Below the pieces are notes generated by a model that was not told the origin of the DNA, ran no database searches, and was given only the letters and a program-made list of their open reading frames with translations. The translations under genes and the position numbers were made by a program. From DATAUD01 sp036501665 (GTDB lineage Bacteria > Verrucomicrobiota > Verrucomicrobiia > Limisphaerales > Palsa-1400), in NCBI GenBank assembly GCA_036501665.1, contig DASXZW010000106.1:1-64000 (forward strand): 64,000 bases of DNA, read 5' to 3'. Of the stretch, positions 41,358 through 53,500 are shown one piece after another. How positions within the stretch are numbered: position 1 is the stretch's first letter; each line of letters starts with the position of its first letter.

Positions 41358-44063
41358 TCAATCATCGTCCGCACCCGCAACAACAGCCCATTGCGGATAA
41401 GGAGCCTTCGTCCCCTTCGTTGCTCGCCACAGTATTTGATTAAGAACCTCATCAGGACATTGGTCAGGCTTGGCCAGAGGCAATCGCGCAGAAATCCGGG
41501 CGTCCTTTCGCAGGCGCGGGTTGGAAATTTTCTTGGGAGCAAGATTCATCTGGTTCAATGGAATATTATTCAGCACAGCCTCGAATGGCGACAGGTCTGG
41601 TGTTTCCCTGAAACAGTCAAACATTGGGGTGGCCGTGGCATCCAGTTGGTTCATGGGCGGCAGGCCAAGCATGAGTTCGATGGTCCGCAAAACACTGGTC
41701 TGATTGTACTGTGTGCTGACGATTGCTCCTCTTTTGGCGTACGCGCTGGCGACGTAAGCGGTCGTCCGATACCCGCTGATGTGGTCCCAGCCCGTCTGCG
41801 GATCGTCTTCAATCGCAAAAATGCAGGTGTCCTTCCAAAACGGGCTGCGACTCACGGCCTCAATGACTGTCCCCACAGCGAGGTCATTGTCAGCCACCTG
41901 CGCTTCCGGTGTTGGAGAATCTGGCCTGACGCCGCTGGTGTGATCATTGGGGAGATATAAAATAATGAGGGCCGGAAAGTTGCCGTTCGTTTCAAATCCC
42001 TTCAACTCTTTAACAAACTGCGCCGCCCGAAACATATCTGGCACATCCAGGTCCCACCCGATCGTGTTCGTGCAAATATATTTTCGCAGGGATTCTATAC
42101 TGGGCGCGCTCGAGAGCGAAACGGCCTTCTTTTCCCTCGACAGATCGCGGAAAAAGTCCAGGAAAGTGGGATTCCCCTTGCGGGTCGGCTCGGTCCAATG
42201 TTGCTGAACTTGGGTGAATTCCCCGTAATCGCGCAAAGAGACTCCGTGGGCGATTGCGTCATCCCAGATAAATCCCGTCGGGGAGTAGGCCATCGCGTCT
42301 TCGCTGTTATTGCCAAACGGATAACTTCTTGGAAACCCGGCGAAACTTCTCTCGATATAATCTGAAGCGATTGCACTGTCAGTCCATTGATGGCCATCCG
42401 CGCTGACGCTGCCGCAGCAATATGTGTTGTCGAGCAGCACAAATTGATGAACGAGTTTGTGCTGGTTGGGTGTGACCTGCTCGCCAAAATTGCACAAAGT
42501 CGGGTCTCCCATTCCCTCCTTCACATCGCCAAGCACTTGATCGTAGGTGCGATTTTCTTTGATAATATATATGACGTGATGAATAAGGCCCGGCTCCCCG
42601 ACACGTTCAGGGACCGGACGCGGCGCTCTTCCTGATCTCGCGGGAAGTCTCGCCTGCGCCAACAGCGGATAACGAAGTCCTGCCAGCGCCGACTTTGTCA
42701 TGGCTTTGAGCGCGGATTCCTCAGGCAACGGCACCAATGAGAGCGAGCCATGCCATTGCCTTGAATTAAATTCTGTCCGATTTGTTCCTGCTTTTGGATA
42801 TTCTTTGATTCCCTTGAGGTTTGCCACGTCTATAGAATTTTGCCTGCGGTCAAAAACAATTGCGCCCGGAAACCAACCTACTGGAATCAAACCGAGCATC
42901 TTCGATTTCTCTGAATCGAAATGAATCACCGCCACCGCGTTTTGAGTTCCGTTGCAGACATATAACGTTTGCCCATCCTGATCGAATGCGAGCGCATCGG
43001 GTTGTGCGCCAAACAGGTCGCCGGGATTTTGTCGCGTCGAAATTGTTTGGACGATTTTTCCCGTGCGCGTGTTGATGACGCTCAACGTGTCGTTGCCGGT
43101 GTTGGCGACGACAACAAATTTTTCATTGGGAGAAAGGGCCAGCGCCGAAGCGTGAAGTCCGGTGAGAATTTCTTCGGGAGATTCTTTTGAATTAAAGTCA
43201 ATAATGGAAACAGAACCTTCGCCTGCAATCCGGCGTGTCGCATCGACTCGCACAAGTTTTCCAAGTCCCGCCGGACCAGTGATGCTCTGCGCGTCCGGCC
43301 TGCGGCCGCCCCAATTGCTCACGAAGGCCCTGGAAGGCGTGACGACAACATCAAAGGGTTCAACACCGACATCCCATGTTCGGAGGAGATGGCCTGTGTC
43401 GGCGTCCAATTCTGCCAGGCGATTTGAAAGGTTGAGCACCACGAATAGCCGCTTCCCGTCTGCAGAGATTGCAAGCCCCGCCGGAATGTCCGCCGATCTG
43501 GACGCTCCTTCGACCAGTGGCAGCGAGATTGAAAAAAACGCATGAACTTCGCGGTCTGCCAGGACGGAAAAAACCTTTATGTCTCCATTGACGTTGGCCA
43601 TGTAGAGGCGGGAGCCGTCTGGTGAAAAAACCAATCCTGTAAAACTGAGCTGTGCTGCCATATCAGGAGCCAAAACCGCATCCGAAACGGCATGTTGTGG
43701 TTGACTGCTGGCTGCTTCCGGCAGCGGAACGTGTTGAAGTATCCTTCCTGAAAAGGAGTCGAGCACGACGATTTCGTGCGTTTGGCCCGAGGTGACCAGA
43801 ATATGGCCTCCGGGACTGAGCGCCAGCGCCTGAGGCCTCATACCGGGCAATTCCACTTGGGCGCCTGCAGGCGAAACGACTTGATTAACGGGCGTCACGA
43901 AACCGTCGGTTCCCGTATCGCCGACTTTATTGGAAGTGCGGGCAAAATCGTCAGCTCCGCGCCCAGGTAAACTCGCCAAGACCAGAACCAGGAAAAAGAA
44001 GGTCAGCCGCGCTGCATTGAGAGTCGCGGAAAAATCCAGTCTTCTATGGAAGGTCCGCGCCAT
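41358..44063 (-). CDS. Secreted YncE-like beta-propeller / phosphoesterase fusion protein, copy 2
   Basis: About 901 residues from the ATG at 44063. The open frame to 44168 would overlap the upstream sulfatase-like gene, whereas this start leaves 10 bases. A signal peptide (LTFFFLVLVLASLPGRGA) leads into a YncE propeller and a PF04185-type phosphoesterase half with ENRTYDQVLGD, NTYCC, DGHQWTDSA, LPNDHTSG, EDDPQTGWDH and YNQTSVLRTIE. It is paralogous over its length to the protein at 9621-12320 and ends with the same DDD. It is the last gene of a four-gene operon, so its substrate may be related to the envelope polymer made there, which is inference. Confidence 0.88.
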   Translation of the reverse strand: MARTFHRRLDFSATLNAARLTFFFLVLVLASLPGRGADDFARTSNKVGDTGTDGFVTPVNQVVSPAGAQVELPGMRPQALALSPGGHILVTSGQTHEIVVLDSFSGRILQHVPLPEAASSQPQHAVSDAVLAPDMAAQLSFTGLVFSPDGSRLYMANVNGDIKVFSVLADREVHAFFSISLPLVEGASRSADIPAGLAISADGKRLFVVLNLSNRLAELDADTGHLLRTWDVGVEPFDVVVTPSRAFVSNWGGRRPDAQSITGPAGLGKLVRVDATRRIAGEGSVSIIDFNSKESPEEILTGLHASALALSPNEKFVVVANTGNDTLSVINTRTGKIVQTISTRQNPGDLFGAQPDALAFDQDGQTLYVCNGTQNAVAVIHFDSEKSKMLGLIPVGWFPGAIVFDRRQNSIDVANLKGIKEYPKAGTNRTEFNSRQWHGSLSLVPLPEESALKAMTKSALAGLRYPLLAQARLPARSGRAPRPVPERVGEPGLIHHVIYIIKENRTYDQVLGDVKEGMGDPTLCNFGEQVTPNQHKLVHQFVLLDNTYCCGSVSADGHQWTDSAIASDYIERSFAGFPRSYPFGNNSEDAMAYSPTGFIWDDAIAHGVSLRDYGEFTQVQQHWTEPTRKGNPTFLDFFRDLSREKKAVSLSSAPSIESLRKYICTNTIGWDLDVPDMFRAAQFVKELKGFETNGNFPALIILYLPNDHTSGVRPDSPTPEAQVADNDLAVGTVIEAVSRSPFWKDTCIFAIEDDPQTGWDHISGYRTTAYVASAYAKRGAIVSTQYNQTSVLRTIELMLGLPPMNQLDATATPMFDCFRETPDLSPFEAVLNNIPLNQMNLAPKKISNPRLRKDARISARLPLAKPDQCPDEVLNQILWRATKGTKAPYPQWAVVAGADDD

Positions 44064-44073
44064 CGCATCATTT

Positions 44074-45663
44074 TCATTCAACAGATTCACCCGTTTTGAG
44101 AATCGGCAAATCAGGTTTCCCATGACCGTCCAGCCACGTCGCGACGCCTGATTGGTTGGTAATTTCACCGCTCAGAATGGCAAGAATCAAATCGCCCGTA
44201 ATCAAGGTGTTAATTTGACGCGAGTAGGTTATCGGGGCGCCATTATGCGGCGCTTTGATTAGAAAGGGCACTCTATAATCGCGGCGCCCGTCGTATTGTT
44301 TTGATTTGCGCCACGAATGGTCTGCGCTGAAAATGAGCCAGGTGTTGTCCCCGTCTTTGGATGTTTCAATTGATCTCCGCAGTTCTCCCAATTCATGGTC
44401 GGCAAGCGCCAGATTATTAAAATAACTGGCGGCGGTGGGCGGAATCGTCACCGAGAATTCGTTTCTGGCCGGAAGATAAACGGAAGGATCATGCGGCGGC
44501 GGCAAGTGAAGCAGCACAAGACTGAGATTCGTATTCGCAATCGCTGAAAGCCCATCCTTCAGGCTGCCTTTGCATGCATCTATAAAAAGTTGGCGCGCAT
44601 GGAATATTCCGCCTAACGATCCCAGTTGCTGCCCTATGGATTCGAAGAAGTTCGCCGAACTTGCCGGGTCCAGAGTCGGATTGGAATACCATGAGCAATA
44701 ATTCAGGTCTTTGCCCAGAATTCTATCATAAGGCAAATACCATCCGACCAGCCCGGTATTGAATCCCATCCCGCGTGCCCGCGAGAAAACCGACGGCGAA
44801 GCGCTCCAATCCACAGTAGCTCCAGTGTCGTCAGTTTGAAGTTTCAGGTCGCAACCAACCACCTGCCCGGAGGAGAACCGGCGTCCGGCAATCAACGCGG
44901 GCATCGACAGCGACGTTTCGTAGCCAGGCGGATACGCCTTGACGCTTGAGAGAGACTCTTTTTGTAATCGGTCAAATTCGGCCAGCTTTATGTTCGGAGG
45001 CCGTTGCTCGAAGGCCAGTCGGTAGTCTGTTTCGTCAAAGATGGTCCATACCAACCGCGGCTGGCCCTGGCGAACAGGAAAAACCGGCGGCGCCACTGAG
45101 GAACATTCGCAATCGTTTGGACGGATCACGTTCAACGACAAAAAAACAATTTTTGCGATGTTCAGCAATGCGAGTGGAAAAGTGATTCCCGCCACGACAG
45201 CCAAACCGCGCGCCACATGCGTGAGTTTCCAGACTGCCAACCCGGCGATCATCAGTAAGCAAAACATCCCCGCCGGATTCTTTGCGAAAACAAGCACCTC
45301 CCGCCCGCTCAAACTCAGCTCCCATCTAATGTAATCGACAGGAAATATCAGCAACGCTAAAAATGCAATGCTCAGCATCCACCTATGTGAAGTGCGCCGC
45401 CATAAACCAATGCCCAGCCAGATGAGGGATGCCATTCCAATGATACATGCCGCGAGAGCCAAAAGTTCTGCGCGGACCACGGGCAGCTTGCTGAAAAAGC
45501 GGCCCTTGCCGGAAAGCAAATTCGACCAGACTCGAATGAATACCCAATTGGCCATTGAAAGCGCCACGATCCAGTCTTTAACATTTCGCGAATTGCCGGA
45601 CCCCGGTTTAGCTGGGGCATTGGTATGTTCAGACGGCTGCACGGTTGTTTCGGGCGTATTCAA
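44074..45663 (-). CDS. Membrane sulfatase / phosphoethanolamine-transferase-like protein
   Basis: 529 residues. Four or five N-terminal membrane helices are followed by an alkaline-phosphatase superfamily domain: VWTIFDETDYRLAFEQRPPN (metal-site opening), SLSMPALIAGR, LVLLHLPPPHDPS and LIFSADHSWR (late metal site, ADHSW). The usual nucleophile position reads YETSLSMPAL, with Thr/Ser as in phosphoglycerol and phosphoethanolamine transferases rather than the C-x-P-S-R of true sulfatases. So transfer or removal of a phospho-group on an envelope polymer is likely. It starts in a four-base overlap with the upstream methyltransferase gene. Confidence 0.75.
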   Translation of the reverse strand: MNTPETTVQPSEHTNAPAKPGSGNSRNVKDWIVALSMANWVFIRVWSNLLSGKGRFFSKLPVVRAELLALAACIIGMASLIWLGIGLWRRTSHRWMLSIAFLALLIFPVDYIRWELSLSGREVLVFAKNPAGMFCLLMIAGLAVWKLTHVARGLAVVAGITFPLALLNIAKIVFLSLNVIRPNDCECSSVAPPVFPVRQGQPRLVWTIFDETDYRLAFEQRPPNIKLAEFDRLQKESLSSVKAYPPGYETSLSMPALIAGRRFSSGQVVGCDLKLQTDDTGATVDWSASPSVFSRARGMGFNTGLVGWYLPYDRILGKDLNYCSWYSNPTLDPASSANFFESIGQQLGSLGGIFHARQLFIDACKGSLKDGLSAIANTNLSLVLLHLPPPHDPSVYLPARNEFSVTIPPTAASYFNNLALADHELGELRRSIETSKDGDNTWLIFSADHSWRKSKQYDGRRDYRVPFLIKAPHNGAPITYSRQINTLITGDLILAILSGEITNQSGVATWLDGHGKPDLPILKTGESVE

Positions 45664-47105
45664 TTGAGACTCTTCTTCTTAAGACAGTACATCGTTCGCT
45701 TTGTTCCGGGCAATGCGAGGGATTCAATGATTTCAAAATGGGCGTCACATGCCGCTTCAAAGGATTTTGTGTCGAGCGTTGAATGCAGGTTGTCGCGTCC
45801 GCGCGTGAGGCGGCGAAACATCGCATCCTCCGGCGCCACAAATTCAATGACCAGGATCGAAGTCGTCAGGCTTGCGGCGAGTTCCATTGCCTGTTCCAAC
45901 CGGACGCGTTCGGTAACCAGCAAATGATGCAGGAGCGCCAGCATCAGCACTCCGTCAAATGCGCCTCGCGCACGGTCAAGAAATGACGGGCACTCGTCGT
46001 TTAGCCAGCCTACCGATGGACTCGGCCGCGCCAAATCGACGACCAGCGGAAGAATGTTCATTTTCTCCTCGCTCGCTTTGGCAAATATCTGGCCCACGCA
46101 CGTCGGATCGATATCGATTGACACGACCTCTGCTCCCAACCGGGCCGCCAGCCTGCTGAAATGTCCCGTGTTCGCGCCGGCATCCAGCACTCGGGCAGGC
46201 GCAAACCGTTTCAACGCGTCGCTGACGAATTTCTCTTTCGCGGAAAACGCGGGATCGTCGTAACTGTGCGTTTTCATGTACTCCGACCAGTTGGATTTAT
46301 CCTGAGCCGCCGGACGGAGCGATTCAAGATTACGGCTGAGACGGTTAAAGGCTGATTCCAGGATGAATTGAGCTTTTTCGGAGTTTTCCAGAATCTGCGG
46401 TTTGTAAATCTTATCCTCGTTTTCCTCGGCCTTTCGAGAAAGCCATGTTGGCATTGTGACAAGAGAGAGAAGGCTGGGTTTAAATTGTTCCACAGAACCG
46501 CAAAGCCGATGCAATTCCTCCGGCTCAAGCCCGTCACGGTGCGTTACGAAAACATCCGCAAGCCGAACGCCCCATTTTCGATTCGCAAGCAACGGCAATA
46601 GAAATGTGCGAATAAACTGCGCCATCGGCAGCCAAATCGGGTCGCCAGGATTTCGACGTTCAAAGGAAAGCGCGTCAATAAAGATGGGTTTGCTGCCTCG
46701 AAACAAAATGTTGTAAGGGGTGGCGTCCTTCAACCCATAACCATCGGCGCGCGCGGAGATAGCAATGTCAAGTGTCAGCCGCCCCGCACCCCAAAGCATT
46801 TCAGTCGGCCATTCATATGGAAAACTCTGGAAACGAACCCGCTCGTGCTCAAAAACAATGCTGTTTGGGCGCCCCTCAAGAATGGGCTTGAGAGTGGATG
46901 ATGCAAATAACGCCTCAATTTCCGGCTCATTCAATCGGCGTGTGGAAACCAGGTCTTTGCGCTCGACGCACGTTCTCGCCACACGAGTGTTGAGAAATCC
47001 CTCGAACTCTTCAATGTTGCCCCGATCAACGAAACGCAGGACGCTCTTATCTAGAACGCAACAGCTTCCCGCCGGGTCGCGAAAAGATAACGACGGTTTG
47101 GGCAT
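45660..47105 (-). CDS. NoeA-like SAM-dependent methyltransferase with N-terminal accessory domain
   Basis: 481 residues. The first half resembles rhizobial NoeA-type proteins (LNEPEIEALFASSTLKPILEGRPNSIVFEHERVRFQSFPYEWPTEMLW, described here by position 60-110, and DATPYNILFRGSKPIFID). The second half is a class I methyltransferase (VLDAGANTGHFSRLAARLGAEVVSIDID, then VLMLALLHHLLVTERV). It may modify a glycan as NoeA is thought to. The start directly follows the TAG of the small membrane protein gene and the stop overlaps the sulfatase-like gene, so these genes are tightly coupled. Confidence 0.75.
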   Translation of the reverse strand: MPKPSLSFRDPAGSCCVLDKSVLRFVDRGNIEEFEGFLNTRVARTCVERKDLVSTRRLNEPEIEALFASSTLKPILEGRPNSIVFEHERVRFQSFPYEWPTEMLWGAGRLTLDIAISARADGYGLKDATPYNILFRGSKPIFIDALSFERRNPGDPIWLPMAQFIRTFLLPLLANRKWGVRLADVFVTHRDGLEPEELHRLCGSVEQFKPSLLSLVTMPTWLSRKAEENEDKIYKPQILENSEKAQFILESAFNRLSRNLESLRPAAQDKSNWSEYMKTHSYDDPAFSAKEKFVSDALKRFAPARVLDAGANTGHFSRLAARLGAEVVSIDIDPTCVGQIFAKASEEKMNILPLVVDLARPSPSVGWLNDECPSFLDRARGAFDGVLMLALLHHLLVTERVRLEQAMELAASLTTSILVIEFVAPEDAMFRRLTRGRDNLHSTLDTKSFEAACDAHFEIIESLALPGTKRTMYCLKKKSLN

Positions 47106-47318
47106 CTACCCATTATCCTTGTCGCTCGTCCTTTGAAGAATCTCCACAGATGGTTCGGCAGGCTTTTCATCTTCCCCATTGCCGAAGGCTTTCTTGAAAA
47201 ACGCGCCTATTACTTTGCGCGTTCTCTTGACGTAAAACATCGCGCCGACAAACGCGGCGATTATGGACTGCCAAACGAGCGCTCCAGCCCCTGGGTCAAT
47301 ATACGCGAACACATGCAT
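47106..47318 (-). CDS. Small membrane protein of the IDPG-type
   Basis: 70 residues: an AYIDPGAGALVWQ start, one helix (IIAAFVGAMFYVKR) and a charged tail. The IDPG-G--L-Q plus YVKR pattern recurs in short proteins beside alkaline-phosphatase-like genes in polysaccharide clusters of many bacteria. The function is unknown. It is the first gene of the four-gene operon. Its TAG is immediately followed by the ATG of the methyltransferase, with no spacer. Confidence 0.72.
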   Translation of the reverse strand: MHVFAYIDPGAGALVWQSIIAAFVGAMFYVKRTRKVIGAFFKKAFGNGEDEKPAEPSVEILQRTSDKDNG

Positions 47319-47547
47319 AATCTATAACTTCAGGCCGCGAAGTTCCATCTTCCTTTCTTGCAATAACTTAACATCGCTGGCCAATTTCTCTCGCTCAATA
47401 GTCTGGGGACCCCTTGTCTCGCTATTATCTTTTTGTCGTACATTTAGAGACTATTGCAAAGTAGGCATTTCCGTTGGCAATGGAAAGAAAAAAGTCGCGA
47501 AATTGTTACATTGACACGCAACGCCTCGGAAACCGCGCGTTACGAAA

Positions 47548-50500
47548 TCAAGGCAACAACAGGAGGCGATAAAATGTTCGCGAGTTGGTGATCGTAACGG
47601 CTGCCGCAGCGCTGGAATTGGTCGCGGTGACAGGCCCTCCCAGATCGGTCCAAGGGTCCCCGTCCAAATTTGTTGTGTATTGAATTTGGTAGGATTGGGA
47701 CGCCGCAGTGCTCCAATTAAAGATAATTGTATTGCCTGATCTTGTCGCTGATTGGATGACGGGCTGCGACCCGCTCGACACTGTTAGCGTGCCGTTGACG
47801 TAGGAAATCGCGTAATTGGCCAAACCCACGCCCTCAGCAGCGCTTGGAACAATGGCATACGGAGATCCGGCAACGGCAGCCGATGCGGAAGCCCCGAGGC
47901 TTGTGAGGGTCACGCTGGTGACAGAATCGCTGTTTACGAGGCCCTTTGCCGTAAATTCCGTCCCGGAGAATAAGAAAGTTTGCCCAACGATCTTGTTTTC
48001 GTTGTCGGCGGTGATTGTCAAAGCCGCCGGACTAATCAACAAACTCCCATTGGCGTAACTGATCGAATAATTTGCCAGGCCATTTCCAATTGCTGCGCTG
48101 GGTGTAATGACATAAGGCGATCCCGCTACCAGCGAATTCGCAGCCGTGCCAGGGCTGGACAGGCTGATTCTCGAAACTGAATCGCCATTCACCAAACCCG
48201 TCGTCGTAAATTCAGTCCCGAGCACAGTCAGACTTTGGCCATATACCTTCGTCCGATTATTCGCTGTGATGTTCAACGCCGCCGGAGTGACTGTCAGTGA
48301 ACCGTTCGCGTAGGAAATTATGTAGTTGGTCAAATCGCTGCCCGTCGCCAATCCCGGAACAATCGCGTATGTTCCGACTTTACTGGCGGTATTCGCGCTG
48401 GAAGTGAATGAAACATTGATGTCGTCTCCATTAGTCAGGCCCGTAATCGTGCCGGTCAAATCCGGGTTAGCCTGGCCATATTGCCTGCTTTCTATCGGGC
48501 CTCCGATGCTTAACGGCGCTGGCGTCACAACCACACTCACGGTGTCAGTCACGCTGGTGTAATCGAATGTGTCACTCGGCGTAAAAATGACGGAAAGGAT
48601 GTTCGTTCCAGTGTTGAGCACTGTGCCATTTGTCGGAGAATAGGCGTAAGTGCCGAGAACATTAACGGACGCGTTTAATTGAACGATGCTCAGCGGCGTT
48701 CCGTACACAATCGGCGCGGGATTGGGCCAATTAAAGACCTCAACCGGATGTCCCACCACCAGAATTCCGTCAATAAGATTTACTGAATAGTTGGCGGCGC
48801 GATCGCTCGGATCAATCAAGTTCGGCACGATCGAATAAGTTCCCACCGGGCTGCTAAAACCGGCCGCGCAACTGTAAGATGCGGAGATGACGTCACCGTT
48901 TGTCAGTCCGCTGATTGTCCCGGTGAATACGGGATTATCCGTCTCAAACGACCGGCTGAAACTGTCGGCTGTCACCGTCAATGGCGCAGGCAGCACTGTC
49001 AAACTAACAATGGCGGTCGCAGTCGTGTAATCCACCGAATCGCTCGGCGTGAAAAGAACCGAAAGAGTATTGGTTCCGCTGTTGAGGACAGTCCCATTGG
49101 TCGGGGTGTAGGAAAAATTGCCTGGAACGCTTGCTGTGGCATTCAACTCGTTCGTGTCCAGGTCCGTTCCATAGACAATCGGATTCGGGTTTGGCCACGT
49201 GACAACCGGAGAAGCCTCCAGCACCCTAAGTCGTCCGCCGACGTACGCGATCGTGTAATTGCCAAGGCCTGAACCGTTCGCCGCGCTGGGCGAAATGACG
49301 TAAGGCGATCCCGCCACGGATGCCGTCGTCGATGAACCAGCGCTCGCCAGGGAAACGCTGATCACCGAATCGCCATTAAAAAGTCCGCTTGCCGTAAATT
49401 CTGTCCCAACGAAATTCACTGTCTGGCCGAACGTCTTGGTTTGATTGTTCGCGGTGATCGTCAACCCCGCCGGAGACACCGTCAGCGTCCCATTCGCATA
49501 AGTAATCGAGTAATTTCCAAGGCCGCTGCCAGTCGCCGCGCCGGGAACAATGGCGTAAGGCGATCCCGCCACCGTTGCCGTCGGCGACGCTCCAGAACTG
49601 GTGAGGTTAACATGGCTTACTGTATCGCCGTTCATCAAACCGCTGGTGATAAATTCCGTTCCAACGAAACTTGCCGACTGTCCGTAGGATTTTGTCCGGC
49701 TGTTTGCAGTCACTGTCAGATTCGCCGGAGTGATTGTCAAAGTTCCATTCGCATACGTGATTGAATAATTCGTCAAGTCGCTTCCCGCCGCCGAGCCTGG
49801 AGAAATCGTGTAAGTTCCCACAGGGCTTGCGGTTGTCGCGCTGCTGCTATAGGTGTCCGTGATAATGTCTCCATTGGTCAGGCCGCTCATTGTTCCCACG
49901 AAGATGGGGTTGGCCTGCCCGTATTGGCGGGTGGCGTTGGCCGCAGCGATTGTCAGCGGAGCGGGCAGCACCACTAAACTCACACTGTCAGTCACGCTGA
50001 TGTAATCAACAGGGTCCGAAGGCGTGAAAACAACCGAAAGGGTGTTCGTGCCCGTGTTGAGAACCGCCCCGGCTGGCGGCGTGTACGCGTAGCTTCCGAC
50101 GACATTGACGCTTTCGTTCAACTGCATGGAGCTTAACGGCGTTCCGTAAATAATCGGCGCGGGATTTGTCCACGAATTGACTTGAGATGGATGTCCAACC
50201 ACCAAAATCCCGTTCACCAAACTGACTGTGTAATTAGTGCGGCGATTATTCGGATCAACAAGGCTTGGAACAATTGGATAAGTTCCGACCGGGCTGGAAA
50301 CAGTCGCCGCGCAGGAGTAATTGGCGGAGATGTTGTCGGAGTTGACCAGGCCGTTTATTGTGCCGGTAAACACGGGGTTGGCCGTGTTGAAGGGGCGGCT
50401 GTAGCTGGCCGCTGTCACCGTCAAAGGCGCAAGCTGCACCACCAGGCTGACGGTGTCGGTAACACTGCTGTAATCCACAGTGTCGGTCGGGGTGAACACC

Positions 50501-53500
50501 ACTGTCAAACTATTCAGTCCGCTGTTGGGAACACTGTTGTTGGTCGGCGTATAGACAAATGTTCCCGGCACGCTCGCCGTCGCGTTCAATTGGCTCGAGC
50601 TGATCGCCGCTCCGTACGTTATCGCCGCAGGATTGTTCCATGTCACCGTCACCCCCGAACCGATGACTGTCAGAGTCCCATTGACATAGCCAATGTTGTA
50701 ATTTCCCAAACCCGTCCCCACCGCCGCGCTGGGAACTATCGCATAGGGCGAACCGGCCACCGTCGCACTCGATGATACTCCCAAACTGGTCAAGGTCACG
50801 CTGCTGACGGTGTCGCTGTTCAACAACCCCGCGCTGGTAAATTCTGTCCCGGCAAAGCTCACTGTCTGACCATAAGTCTTACTCCGATTATTGGCCGTGA
50901 TCGTCAAGCTCGCCGGATTGACCGTCAACGCGCCGCTGGAATAACCGATCGTGTAATTGTTCAACCCTGTTCCCGTTGCCGCGCTGGGCACAATCGCGTA
51001 AGGCGTACCGGACGCTATTGCCGTTGCCGCCGTTCCCGAACTGCTCAAGGTCACCGCTCCAACGCTGTCGCTGTTGAGCAATCCGGTTGTTGTAAATTCA
51101 GTTCCCGCAAACGTCACTGTCTGTCCGTAGGTTTTGCTCCGGCTGTTGGCTGTAATACTGAGTGTTGCCGGATTGATCGTCAGTGTGCCGTTGTTGTATG
51201 AAATCGTGTAGTTGCCTAGGCCCGTCCCTGTCGCCGCGCTGGGAACTATCGCATACGGCGAACCCGACACTACCGCCGTTGCCGCTGCTCCCGAACTGCT
51301 CAAAGTCACTCCTCCAATGCTGTCACTGTTGAGCAATCCGATGGTGGTAAATTCAGTCCCAAGAAACGTCACTGTCTGTCCGTAGGTTTTGCTCCGATTG
51401 TTGGCCGTAATGCTCAACGTCGCCGGATTGATAGTCAGTGTTCCACTGCCATAACTGATCGAGTAATTGCCAAGGCCCGTCCCAGTCGCCGCGACGGGAA
51501 CTATCGCATACGGCGAACCGGACACCGCCGCCGTCGCAGCCGCTCCTGAACTGCTGATGCTCGCGCTGGTCACCGTGTCTCCATTGAGCAAACCCGACGT
51601 GGCAAATTCCGTCCCCGCAAAGGTCACCGTCTGCCCATAGGTCTTGCTCCGGCTGTTGGCAGCAAGCGTCAAGCCGGCTTTATTGATCGTCAATGTCCCA
51701 CTGCTATATGAAATGGTGTAATTGCCCAGCCCCGTCCCGGTCGCAGCGCTCGGCACGATTGCGTACGGCGAGCCGGCCACCCCCGCCGTCGCCGACATTC
51801 CCGAAGAACCCAACGTCGCGCTGGCCACGGTGTCCCCATTGAGCAGTCCGCTTGTTGTAAATTCCGTTCCGGCAAAAGTCACCGTTTGCCCGTAGGTTTT
51901 GCTCCGGCTGCTGGCCATGATCGTCAAAGCCGCCGGACTCACCGTCAAATTCCCTCCAGCATACGCGATTGTGTAGTTGGCAAGGCCGTTCCCGATCGCC
52001 GCGCTTGGCAAAATCGCATATGGCGAACTTGAAACCGGTGCCGACGCCGCTGCGCCCGGGCTGGCCAACGTAACCTTCGTCACGCTGTCGCTGTTCAGCA
52101 GCCCGCTGACTATGAACTCAGTTCCGGCAAAGCTCGCCACTTGCCCGTAAGTCTTGGCCCGGTTATTGGCTGTAACCGTCAAAGCCGCCGAATTCACCGT
52201 CAAAGACCCGTTCACGTACGTAATGGCATAATTCGTCAAATCCGCGCCGACGGCAGTTCCAGGAACAATCGCATAAGAGCCGACCGGGCTTGTGACAGTC
52301 GCGCCGCAACTGAATGTGTCAGTAATAATGTCTCCATTTGCGATGCCGCTAATCGTGCCCATCAACGCGGGATTCGATTGGCCATATTGCCGGTTAGTAA
52401 CTGCTCCGGTGATAGTCAACGGCGCGGGCATCACCACCAAGCTGACGCTGTTTGTAAAACCGGTGTCATCCACAGTGTCGCTCGGCGTGAACACCACAGT
52501 CAGCGTATTGGTGCCGGTATTGAGCACCGTTCCATTCGTAGGCGAATACGCGTATGTTCCGATCACGTTGACTGACGCATTCAACTGGTTTGCGCCAAGC
52601 GGCGTCCCGTAAACTATCGGGGTTGGCGTGGCCCATGAAAAAGTTTCCGTCGGATGGCCGATTACCAAAATTCCGTTCACAAGACTGACGTTGTAGTTCG
52701 TCTCGCGATTGCCTGGGTCCACAAGGGTTGGCGTAATCGGATACGTTCCCACGGGGCTGGCGATTGTCGCGGTTGAATTATAGGTCGCGGTGATGTTGTC
52801 GCCATTCACGACGCCCGCGACCGTCCCGGTAAACACAGGATTTGCGGTGTCAAATGCACGATTGAAACTGTCCGCTGTCACGGTTAAATTTGCCAAACCG
52901 ACCATCAAGCCAACACTGTTTGTCGCGCTGGCGTAATCCACCGGATCGTTAGCCGTAAAAACAACCGAAAGACCATTGCTGCCGCTGTTGAGCACACTTC
53001 CGCTGGCTGGGGTGTATTTGAATGTCCCAGGGATGTTTGCCATTGCGTTTAACTGACTGCCGCCCAGCGCACTCCCATAAATGATCGTCTGCGGATTGGC
53101 CCATGTCACCACCGGCGCCGCCTGGACTATCGAAAGCGCGCCATTGACCAGCGTCACCGAGTAATTCGTCTGGCGATTATTTGGGTCAACAAGAATCGGT
53201 GTAACCGCGTACGAGCCAAGTGGCGTGCTCGGTGTCGCCGCGCAAGCGTAATTGGCGGAGATGTTGTCGGAGTTGACCAGGCCGTTTATTATCCCTGTAA
53301 ATACCGGGTTTGCCGTGTTGAACGGGCGGCTGTAGCTGGCCGCTGTCACCGTCAACGGCGCAAGCTGCACCACCAGGCTGACGCTGTCGGTAACACTGCT
53401 GTAATCCACTGTGTCGGTCGGGGTGAACACCACTGTCAAACTATTCAGCCCGCTGTTGGGAATGCTATTGTTGGTCGGCGTATAGACAAATGTTCCCGGC

